The notes under the pieces were generated by a model, which searched no databases, was not told where the DNA came from, and worked only from the letters and a program-made list of their open reading frames with translations. Shown one piece after another: positions 34,601-44,700 of a stretch of 64,000 nucleotides of DNA (the stretch's first letter is position 1; each line of letters begins with the position of its first letter). This DNA is from Symbiodinium sp. CCMP2592 (Eukaryota; Sar; Dinophyceae; Suessiales; Symbiodiniaceae). Made by a program: the position numbers and the translations under genes. The stretch covers positions 443,511 through 507,510 of the forward strand of contig CAJNDT010000580.1 in assembly GCA_905221615.1 (NCBI GenBank). Direction: 5' to 3'.

Positions 34601-36687
34601 GAGATTCGGTCCATCTTTTGCAGGGCTCAAGTCTAGACCTCAGCATGTCATGAAATGGCTGGCGTGAATTTGCTTTCCCAGTGCCTTCTGCAAGCTCACC
34701 CACGGTGATCTCGCCAGGCTCACGAAGCCTCGTCACGCACTCCCAAGCCATTCAAAGCCTCAAACCGAAATACGCTGAAAACCCAGGAAGTTATCGAATC
34801 ATGAGCACCTACCAGAAATTTCGCAGAGCCATCTCAATTTCATAACTTCCGATGCAGGGTTTAGTTTGAGGGTTCTGGGCTGTTGGGATTTGTAGGGGTT
34901 TTGGGTTAACCGGGGCCTATGGGACGCTAGTCCACAGATCTGACATGACTGCATCATGAAGCTTTGGAAAATTCCTTACTACCAAGATCCCAGGAGCTGC
35001 GAAACTACGGGGATCTTGGAGGAGGATGGAGGAGCGCAGCTGTCGCATAGGTCCCTAAACCTTAAACCCTAAACCGCACTATTCTCACCTGCCCACGCAG
35101 AAACTCCGAAAAAGCCATGCCCTTTCGGATGCGATGACACGTAGAGACGTTGAGCAAAGCCACGCCGCGGTAAGCTCGTGAAGCTCATGACCGGGGTTTT
35201 AGCCGACGGGTTCAAATAGTTAATTGTCCTATCAAACACGTACGCCGATGGAAATCCATAAGTACTGTCACTGTGGATAAGAACGAACTGTGGGCCAATA
35301 TCTCGGAAAGTCTTGGGGGAGGGCATAAAAAAAAAAAACTCTTCACACAGGGGCCATAGCCGGGTTCTTGCATTGCTGCGATACAGTGCTCACACACGGA
35401 AGAAAGCTGAACTCTTGCATCGCAAATCGGGCGAGCTTCGACATCCGGCACTCCAGCTTTCAACGCCTGAAAGCTCGGAAACCAGTAGACGCAAACACGA
35501 AGAAAGCACCGAAACCCTTGAATTCCTGATTGATCATGATAAACCCTCAACACCAAACCTGCACACCCGGGATTCCTGAACTCTCCGCTGCCAAAAGCAG
35601 GCTTACAGCCCTGATCCTCATGATCTGTTGCTGGATGTCCGTGGGCCGTACACGTAGTCAGCCGTGGTGGAGCCAGGACCCAAGATGATCCTTAGCACAT
35701 GTTTACTGTGTCTCTTGGTGTGGCTTCTGATATAAGTTTTGGGTGTCTATGGGGTTCAAGGTGTCGGCTGGAAGTTGCTGTAAGAAGTTTGAGGTCGTCG
35801 AGCTTGTGATTGACGCTTCAGCAGATCACGGCATCTTGTCATCAAAATCTCCAGCAGCGAAGCCAAGCCACAGAGTTTCTCTAGGCTCCCCGCGAGCCAT
35901 CCTCCTCGACGCCCACACCGTCGACGAGAAAGCTGTACCTTGTACGATTGCTAAACTAACATACATCACACATTCATGCAGTATTGCTAACATGTGTAAT
36001 TATCAATATTTGTCTCATATGACGGAGTCCAGCTTCTGGGCAACTCCTTATGACTTGCTGGCATCTGCAGCAGACCACGAACTTAGCCAGAGCAAGGGCC
36101 AGGAATGTCGATAGCGCATCATCATGCACCCTGAAATCACATGAGCTTCGCAAAAAAGCACGACTGCACCACTGCCATCACCTGGCATCATGCACACCCC
36201 TGCCACGGATCACGATGCACTGGTGCGCTACGATCCAGATGTAAAGGGGAGGCAGCTGGCCGAAGAACGAGCTGTCACAAGACCGTCGCAGATCTGCTCC
36301 AACATCAATCTCAAGTGAGGGTTTAGGGTGTAGGATCTGGGTTATGAGTTACGATGATCAGGTTCTCAGGAGTTTAGGATCTGGGTTATGATGTGCTACA
36401 CAGGTGACAGAAGTGCACTGACCTATCATATTCTGTGTGCTTATGCATCGCTTCACGCTCCGGTTTAGGGCTTGGGCCAATGCTTTGGATTCGGGATCGC
36501 AGGTTCGTATTCTGGGGTGTAAACTTGAAAGATAATTACATCCTATAAATCCTCCTAAACTCCACACCAAAACCGGAAGCCTACCGAAACTACTGCAGTC
36601 AAAGAGCTCGGCATATTCTCGAGCTTCCAGAGGCAGGCCGATGCGCACCGCATCGCCCACCGCACCCGAGGCCTCGAGTTCCGCCAT
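34601..36687. other. Intergenic DNA
   Basis: Only isolated telomere-like units (35,050-35,073) and an A11 run at about 35,328 stand out. The plus-strand frame 35,743-36,114 has no domain I recognise. Confidence 0.45.
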
Positions 36688-36796
36688 GATTATGGGACTT
36701 ACTAGTTACAAGGTTATAAGTACCTTAATTGGGGTTTTAAGTATAGTTACCCTAATTAAAGAAACACCCTAGTTAGTTACTAAGTCCCATGATCCT
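36688..36796. mobile_element. Palindromic MITE-like element, family G (copy 2)
   Basis: GATTATGGGACTTACTAGTTAC at the left and GTTACTAAGTCCCATGATCC at the right. The inner GGTTATAAGTACCTTAATTGGG is identical to copy 1. Confidence 0.85.
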
Positions 36797-36813
36797 CTAA
36801 TTACGGCTCCAAA

Positions 36814-36922
36814 CAAGCACATAAGCAAAAATGCGGATAGGGATAGCCCATATAATACCCCCCTTAAAATGAAGCCCAATAAGGTGGGGATATCCCTACA
36901 ACATGCTTATGCTTATGTGCTT
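36814..36922. mobile_element. Palindromic element, family J
   Basis: AAGCACATAAGCA at the left is inverted as TGCTTATGTGCTT at the right. The interior GGATAGGGATAGCCC is matched by GGGGATATCCC. It begins only 18 bp after family G copy 2. Confidence 0.75.
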
Positions 36923-37659
36923 TTTGGATCCCTAAATGATATCGGGTCCATGATTCACGGCCTAGGGTTCAGGGTTCGGCGCTTACAGGGTTTTTTTGTT
37001 TTGGGCGGGGCTTAGGTCTGGTTGCTTAGGATTCAAGGCGTAGGGGCAAGATTTCAAGATTTAGGATTAGAATAGGGCTGAGGCGATGGATGCTGGAATT
37101 GTAGCGGGGCAATGCGGACCACTCGATTCCCCAGATTTCAGAATCCTTGTTGAAGGGAGCGAGCCACACCGACATGTCGGCCAAAACTTCGAGCTCTTCG
37201 GGCCGTCATGGAATCCCGTCCAAAACATCCGTTGAACGAACCCCGAAACTCCGAAGCTCTGTACTGCTTGGGTTTAGGGAGTAGGGTTTAGAGGTTTCGG
37301 TACATCTAAACGAGAGGGCTCTGTACTGAGATTGCTTGGGGTCGTTTAATGGGCGATAAGGAGGCCAGGCTAAGGGCCCAGTTTACGAGCGATGTACTGC
37401 AACCCTATACCCTGAACCCTAAACGCGAAACCCGGAACCCTAAACCGGCATGCCATCTCACGACCAAAACCCAACGAGGCTTCCAAGAGGCATCCGGCAC
37501 CGGTCTCGCAAAAGCGCCCCATCTCTGGTAGACCTCCCCCGAGTGTTGCCAAGTACCCTCGGTCTGCAAACCTAAAACTCAGAACCCTGAAAACCAAAGC
37601 GGTCTATTACAAGCTCCTTGGCTGTGGGTATAGGTTGTGGGGGGGGGGGGAGTTCTACC

Positions 37660-37750
37660 AATACAGGTTTAGGGTTTAAGGTTTAGGATTCAGAGTTAAG
37701 GGTTTAAGGTTTAGGGTTTAGGGTTAAACTCCCGAAACCCAAACCCTAAG
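37660..37750. repeat. Interstitial telomere-like tract
   Basis: GGTTTAGGGTTTAAGG-type units, then an inversion to CCCAAACCCTAA near 37,735. Preceded by a G11 run at about 37,640. Confidence 0.8.
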
Positions 37751-37830
37751 AGCGCACATGTCAAGGATTTGGGCTGGGTACTTGGCGGAGCGCGAGCTGA
37801 TGCTCCTTGACGGGCTTTAAATGCTTAATA

Positions 37831-37931
37831 CAGGAGCTTTAATACTTAGAATGGGGTTTTGGGGCCCATTATGCTATACTGATAATAAGGGTCACCCAAA
37901 ATAGCATAGGTAGTTATTCAGGCCCCCATAG
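37831..37931. mobile_element. Palindromic MITE-like element, family C (copy 5)
   Basis: CAGGAGCTTTAATACTTAGA at the left and GTAGTTATTCAGGCCCCCAT at the right. The core TTTTGGGGCCCATTATGCTATA matches copies 3 and 4. Confidence 0.8.
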
Positions 37932-38034
37932 TAGGTTTCTTAGGGATATCCTGTGTGTTGAGAACGTATTTTTCGCGACGCCCGGGTCTGTCTTCATCCG
38001 GAAGTCTTGTCCCCCACGACTTCTACAGCTTTCT

Positions 38035-38147
38035 CCTACTTGTCGGGTATCATGGGGAACTGAAGGTTAACCTTTTTGGTTATATAGGGGTTATATAGGG
38101 ACTATACTACCCAAACAAGGTTAAAGGTTACCTACTCGACTACTAGG
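38035..38147. mobile_element. Palindromic MITE-like element, family F (copy 2)
   Basis: Nearly identical to 11,032-11,144. The stretch GGTTAACCTTTTTGGTTATA through GGACTATACTACCC is unchanged. It is the best-conserved repeat pair in the intergenic DNA. Confidence 0.85.
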
Positions 38148-38651
38148 TTCTGCACATGAGCCCAGCAAGATCTTTAACAACCAGGAAACTTTTTTATGAC
38201 TAGGGCGTCAGGAAACGAAGCATATCCCATGTTGCTATCTAGCCCACACCACCACACTGAAGCCTAAACAACAACATAAGATAACATTAGCACCCCTAAC
38301 CCGGCAGCGTACAGGGTCCTCGCAATGAAGAAAACCCTCAAAACGAAACGGACGTGCCAAATCCCGAGCGACCTAGAGCCCTCGCAAGATTCGAAGAAGT
38401 CCTTGAAGTAACCTTGAACCCTTAACAGAAACCTTACAGACCTCATGAAGTAACCCTGCCCATAAACCGTAAACCCTGACCCTACGAGCCGAAGTGCTCT
38501 TGTCGCACCTGACCGGTCTTCGTGTTCCGCGTCTCCATCTGCGAGACCTGCTTTTGGCTGCGTGGATGTAAGGTTGAGGGTAAAGTTTAAACTAAGGCTT
38601 TGGGTTTAAAGGCTTAGGGTTCACGTCTTGTAGGGTTTACAAAATTCATCG

Positions 38652-39064
38652 GATGGGGGGGGGGGGGGGTGCTTCTCGTATTGGGTGTGCGTATCTATAT
38701 ATATATATATGTATGTATGTGTAAATATGAACGTAAATGTAAACGTAGATACATATATATATATATATGTGCACATGAATGCTTTTATATGCATATGCAA
38801 ATGTTGTGAATGTAGCTGTGTATGTGTATATATGCATATGTGTAGGTGTAGGTGTATGTATATGCATCTGTGTATACACCTGTGGAAGCATATGTATATG
38901 TATATGTATATGTATGTGTATGCACATAACTATGAACGTATAAGCGGAAGCAGCAAACTAACTACCTACATGAACAAACAAAAAATAAATACACAACAAC
39001 AAAAAGATACCCACAAAAGTCACATGCATATCTACCTACGCAATATGTATGTACGTCTCTATAA

Positions 39065-39106
<42 letters not shown>

Positions 39107-39120
39107 TCACCCCCCCCCCC
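38652..39120. repeat. Microsatellite field: poly-G, (AT)n, TATG/TGTA runs
   Basis: A G15-16 run at about 38,655-38,669, (TA)n at 38,696-38,710, 38,752-38,768 and about 18 units at 39,069-39,104, TATATG runs between, and a C14 run at 39,108-39,121. Translations here are artefacts. Confidence 0.9.
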
Positions 39121-39333
39121 CATGACAGACCATCCCCTTCAAAACATCGCTCCCACCGGCGTGTTCGTGCTTTTTCCGGGGTATCGAGTTTGAGCCCTCC
39201 GAACGTATCCCTGGAACCACCAAAAGACTGAGACCAGAAAGCAGCACGATAAGTCGCGCGGGTGTCCTACCAAGAAAGGAATTACAGAGCACACGTGTAT
39301 GGATGAGGGTTGTGCTGATACACTACATAGTAA

Positions 39334-39685
39334 GCACTACACAGTAATCTTACTTGAGTCATATATAGAGCAGATTCCAGCATTTCCGAAATTTCCAAAA
39401 TTCTCTCCCCTAACTTTCCGGATTTCCAAAATTTCCAAAATTTCCAAAAAGTCCGCCCTTATGTTTTGGAAAAATCCTGTCGACTAGGTCGGTAAATTTT
39501 GGAAATTTTGGAAATTTTGGAAATATTGGAAATTTTTGGAAATTTTGGAAATTTTGGAAATTTTGGAAATTTTAGAAATTTTGGAAATTTTGGAAATCCG
39601 GAAAGTTAGGGGAGAGAATTTTGGAAATCTTGGAAATGCTGGAATCTGCTCTATATATGACTCAAGTAAGATTACTGTGTAGTGC
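39334..39685. repeat. Large foldback with central GGAAATTTT array
   Basis: 39,334-39,447 is the near-perfect inverse of 39,572-39,685; the outermost 15 bases are GCACTACACAGTAAT and ATTACTGTGTAGTGC. The loop and inner arms are a tandem array of the 9-mer GGAAATTTT with occasional variants (39,488-39,595). No coding capacity. It could be a foldback element or hairpin-forming satellite. Confidence 0.85.
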
Positions 39686-41088
39686 TTTTAACACTAACGT
39701 TGACATTTATATTAATGCTTTTATTACGAATATGCACATTACTAATACTATTATTAACATTAATACTTCTACCCCTACCAAGAGTCATATTCATATTGAT
39801 ATTAATGCCAATACTAACAGACACCTGTGTATACTAATGTCCGCAGATATACATACCACTATCTGAAAAGCAAATATATCAATGCATTCGTGTACTAACG
39901 TAGTATAATCGTATTTAATTTGTCATATACCCAGTTTCCAACGTGACAATATACTACTTGTTAACGTCTGATTATACTGTACTGATATGCTAACTTGCTA
40001 AGACACGAATACTGTAATATGCAAGTACACTGACACATGGCAATGATATACTAACATATGGATACACCAAAAAAGTTGGTAGATAATATACGAACATGAT
40101 AAATGAAGTAGCATACCAGGATACTCATACACTAATATGTTAATAATCGAAGATAATAGCACACCAATATACTAATGTACTCATGCACGAACGTGCGCAT
40201 GCATTAATATACTAAGAGCATACAAACATACAGGTATACAAACATATTACTGTTCGAATACATTATAATGTGTTGGTGTACTAAGCTGTTTATATAATCT
40301 ATCAGTATACTAATATATCAAAACTAATTATAGTATTGATACACATACTAGCACGTCCGCGAATATTACACTGATGTTAAATTCATCATTAAGGCTGATT
40401 AAAACTGACATCGACATTGGCACTGGCATTAACACTAGTTATCACTAAATATGCTAGTGTACTAATATACGAATACTGTAAAAGGCAAGTACACTGACAT
40501 GTTCACATGCCATTATGCCAACATATTGATATACCTATAAGCTATTAGGTAAAATACGAATATAGTAAATGTAGTAATAGACCACTATAATAATATACTA
40601 ATATACTACTACGTTAACATACGAAAATCATGATACACCAATATACTAATGTACTCATGCACCAACGTACTAATATACTCGCGCAATCTTCAACTATGCA
40701 AATATACTATTGTTCGAATACATTACTGTATTATATTAAGCTCAAAATAAACGAATCAATCAGTATATTCACATATCAAAACTATTTATAATACTGATAC
40801 TAATACCAACACTTCTGTGAATAATAAACAGATACTAAAACCAGCATTCAGACTGATACTAATACTAACACGAGTACTATTACTTTCATTGACATCGACA
40901 CTGGCACTAACACCAGCACGAACATAATCACGAGTTCATATTTACTTTTATTGATATGTATACTTTTATTCAATACTAATACTAATACTGATGCTAATAC
41001 TAATACTAAATACCAATACCAATACTAGTACTAAAACAATACCCATCCTAATATCAATACTACCACAAAACTATTACTCATATGAACA
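39686..41088. repeat. AT-rich ACTAATA-type repeat field (left of retrotransposon)
   Basis: About 1.4 kb of degenerate TACTAATA / ATACTAAC units, about two-thirds A+T. The same type of sequence resumes at 59,540, so the LTR element sits inside one repeat field. No genes. Confidence 0.85.
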
Positions 41089-41338
41089 TGTGGAGAACGG
41101 AAACCCAAAGGGGCAGCACGCACCCTCGTTTTCCGTCCAAGCAGAATGTCCAACGACCGTGACAGGTCGAACGTCCGCCCAGGACGGGCTGCGCGCAATT
41201 GCGTCGCGGCAACGAGAAGCTACCAACGACACACTGCCGTGCTCACTTGAGCCAAAAATGTTATGAATACGAATTACAGAAGAGCATGCATAAAAGCATA
41301 CAGCACAACAGCCAGCCCGCAGACTATGTACAGTTACA
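41089..41338 (-). repeat. 3' LTR (left copy)
   Basis: 250 bp, beginning TGTGGAGAACGG and ending CAGTTACA on the plus strand. 249 of 250 positions match 59,290-59,539. It includes, on the element's sense strand, TTTTGGCTCAAG (41,257-41,246), a match to the 3' end of the dinoflagellate spliced leader. Confidence 0.97.
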
Positions 41339-41348
41339 TTCGCCCCTC
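41339..41348 (-). other. Candidate polypurine tract
   Basis: On the sense strand GAGGGGCGAA directly precedes the 3' LTR, with one pyrimidine in ten. Its position is right for priming plus-strand DNA synthesis. The tract is short, so support is moderate. Confidence 0.5.
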
Positions 41349-41740
41349 AGCCGAGAGCACGATAGAGCCGTAGGATTCCGCGGGCGGCCGGAGGCCGTAA
41401 AACTGACCTACAGACCCTGCCCTCCTACAAACCCTTCGCACTCAGCACAAGACCTTCGTTTTTCACGGCCTGTGCTGCACGAGGCTCTGGTTTCCTACTG
41501 TACACAGCCTGCGCCGCACTGCGGCCACAGGGCTGGTGAAACGAGCAGCTGAAGCTGCGGCGTTACTCCACGCGCTTCGGGAGCACTACCGTGCCTCCCT
41601 AGCCGCTCCCGTCAAAGACCTGTAGAGCGGATACGCCACCCTGTCGTCTCATCGGAAAGCAGCTAGGTGCTGCGACCAAAACTGAAGTTGCCACAGGTGG
41701 CTAGAAGGGCGGAGCGCAGTCCGCGACTTCTAGTCCACGG
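41349..41740 (-). other. 3' untranslated region of the retrotransposon
   Basis: About 390 bp between the stop codon and the polypurine tract, GC-rich, without a conserved frame. Contains the stop-proximal hairpin at 41,701-41,733. Confidence 0.6.
41701..41733 (-). other. Hairpin just after the polyprotein stop codon
   Basis: CTAGAAG (41,701-41,707) and CTTCTAG (41,727-41,733) are perfect inverse arms. They enclose GGCGGA...TCCGCG, giving a stem of about 12 pairs with few mismatches and a loop of about six bases. On the sense strand it starts seven bases after the TGA. Possible roles are RNA stability, packaging or readthrough; none is shown. Confidence 0.65.
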
Positions 41741-44700
41741 TCACTGCGGCTCCACGTTGGGTTGCGCGGCGGGCTGCTGGACATTTGAGGGTTTTGCCCG
41801 CCCGCGGTGGTTCCGCTGAGGTGCTTCGAACTCCTCGAGCTTCAGCGCCTTGGACCACTCGGTGCCAAACGAATCTAGCCACTTTTGGCTAAATTCAGAG
41901 GTCAGCACACTGGCGACCGCGATGCCGACCTCCGCGTTGGCCCGTGAACTAGCACTAAAGTTTAGGCTTCCTATCACGGCGCTAACTGTGGAGTCCGGCC
42001 TCGTCACGAGCACCGTCTTGGCGTGGTGGATGCCCGCGAGGCCTGCGCCGATGCTCACGTCCGTGCGGTTCTCGGCGGCGTAAGCCGCCTTGACCGAGGT
42101 GCCCTTGCCGACACGGACCTGGACGCCAGCCGCCCCTAGCTCCTTGAGGGACTGCAGCTGGAGCTTGGTCCGGCTCGTCTGCGAGTTGTCGGCAAGCACG
42201 TGGGCTCGGGCGCCTCGCTCCAGCGAGGACACGAGGGCTCCAACCAAAGGCTTGCTATCGAAGCTGTAGGCTCGCACGTAAACGTGGTCCCCATGCCCAG
42301 CGTCCGATAGCATCATTTGTACCACAGCGTGATACTCCGGAAGGGTCAGAAACTTGACCCCGGCTCGCTCGAAGCCGTCAGGGATCGGGAAGTCTCTGAC
42401 ACGGCGTGCCTGGCTCGACATGGGAGCTGCCAGGGCCGGAGACGCTGCAGAGGTACTTTGGCGGGGAGCCTCTGCTGCAGGCGTCTTCGGGACAGTCTCT
42501 GTCGGAGGCGCCGACACTGTGGCCACCTCCTGGCGGCCTCTGAGCCTGGTAATGCCGTCAAGGCAGCCCTCAGACGGGTTGCCGACATTCCGGGCTCTTT
42601 CCGAGAGCGACCTCGCCTTCGACACCATGCCGGAAAGGCACCCCTGTTCCAGGGCCGGCGGGCCGAGGATTGCACGGGCCCGTCTAGTCGCGGCCGGGGC
42701 AACGGACAGCGTTGGGGCAGCGCTCGCGCCTGTCACGGCCACGAGTTGCCCCGCAGCTTCAACAGCGCGTTCTATGTGACCGCAACGTCCCTCGTTGAGG
42801 AATGCCTTGCAGTCGCAGCCTGCGCCATCCGCGCCCGACCCGATCTTCACCAGGACTCTGTGTGCGCCGGCCTTAGTCTTCGAGGCTACCTCAAAGACGG
42901 CCTCCCGGCCTTCGAGCGACACCAGAACAGCATTCCCAAAGGGGTTACCGTTCATGGCGTGCATTAGCCGGTTAGTGGCGACACGTCCGGCCCACCACAG
43001 CACTACGGCCGCGAACGTCCACAGTAGGACGACGGCCGTCAAGCCAACCACGCGGACACCCCGAACGAGGATACCAGAGGATTCCTCGATGAGGTCCTCC
43101 GCCGCAGTGGCAACTGCAGTGAGGCTCACGTGTGCCACCTCTCTGGCACCGCGCTCAACAGTGAAGAGGGTAGGCGCCAGCGCAGCGGCCACCAAACCCA
43201 TCTTCCATCCAATGTTGCCCGTTGTGGCGTGGGCTGCGCGATTGCGCGCTCTCCTGGAGAGAGCCCAGCTGGAGACCGCAGCGCCTATCGAGCGCACGGC
43301 CCCAAGGAACCCACCACGGTTCGAGGGCCCGGAAGAGACAGCGGGGCGAGAAGAAACGGCAGGGGCCTCGGGCGCCACTCTGTGGCCACCCGGGCCACGC
43401 AGTGGGAGCGTGAGGGCGGGCTGCCCAGCACGCTCGCCGAGTCGGGAGGAGTATGCCAGTCCGGCAGCACCTCCGGCCCACCATCCTCGGTTGCCGTAGC
43501 GGTTCGAGCTTCCCCTTCCACCACCTTTGCCACCACCCTTGCTGCCAGAGCTGCGGCCCCCACTGGGTGCACCGCGCCCGGAGGAAGGTTGGCTCCACCA
43601 GGCTCGGGCAGAGTCTTGAGAGAGCTCTGCCTGCCTGCGCTTTTCAGCGCGGAGCCTCTTCCGTCCGGAGCGGAGGAATTTCCTCGCATGCTCCGCAAGG
43701 GGATCGGCGTTGATGGAACGCTCGATCCGTTCCATCTTCGTGCCCTCGCTCTCTTCCGACGAAGAAGCAGCTTCATCGTCGCCTTCCTGGGGCGGCATGC
43801 CGTGGGTTATGAACGACGCGCCCGACTTAGGGCCACTGCACTTAAAGCACAGTTTGCGCCATAACATGTTCCTCTCTTGGCATGTGTCCCGCCCACAGGT
43901 CCAGTAGGCGTTGGACATTGCGGCGGCGATCGCGTCCGAACGCTTCGCATAAAGGTACTCCTTTATGCGTTCCTTATGTTCATCGAGCCAGACCTCGATG
44001 AACCACGCCGGCGCCGTTCGCAGGTCCACCGGCGTGCTCCAGTACAGGCTGTCCTCGAAGATCCCCACACAGGGGGCACCTCCGAGCTCCTCGGAATCAT
44101 GGTGCCGGCAGGTATTGCGTTCTGGTGGGTTCGCACGCCCACAAGTAAAGCAATCCCACCAGCCCCAAGGCCAGACCTTGCCTGTGAGGAGCGGAACGCG
44201 CTCGGGTGTCGGTCCAAGCTCGTTTTCATCGTAATCGGGCCAGATTTCAAACACTGGCCTGTTCGACAAAATCGCAGCCTGGTAGACGAACGCGCGCCTC
44301 CGGCGCCGCGCCAACGCGAGGAGCTGCTCAAGCGTGTAATCACCCTCGCCACGAAAGAAGGCCTTGATCATTTCGTCATGTTGAAGATCAAGGGGGACCG
44401 TAAGTCTGGGATCCACATCGCGTGCGCCGGGCCTTCCAGGCCCCGGCGGTGGAGTCGCTTCCCAGTCCACGTCGCGCCAATCGGCCCCGGGAACCTCGTT
44501 CGAGAGTCCGTAAACTCCCGAAACTCGGTGTTGGGGAGCCGGCGACTCCATGGTATCCTGCCATGTTGTGAATCGCTTCTTGGGCGGCGGCGGTCCCTCC
44601 GGCTCCGCGGGTCGCCGCTTGTCTGTGCTCGACGAAGCAGCGGCCCCGCTGGCACCTTCTTCGGCACCTGCCTCGCCACTAGACGAGGGAGCCGCGCCTG

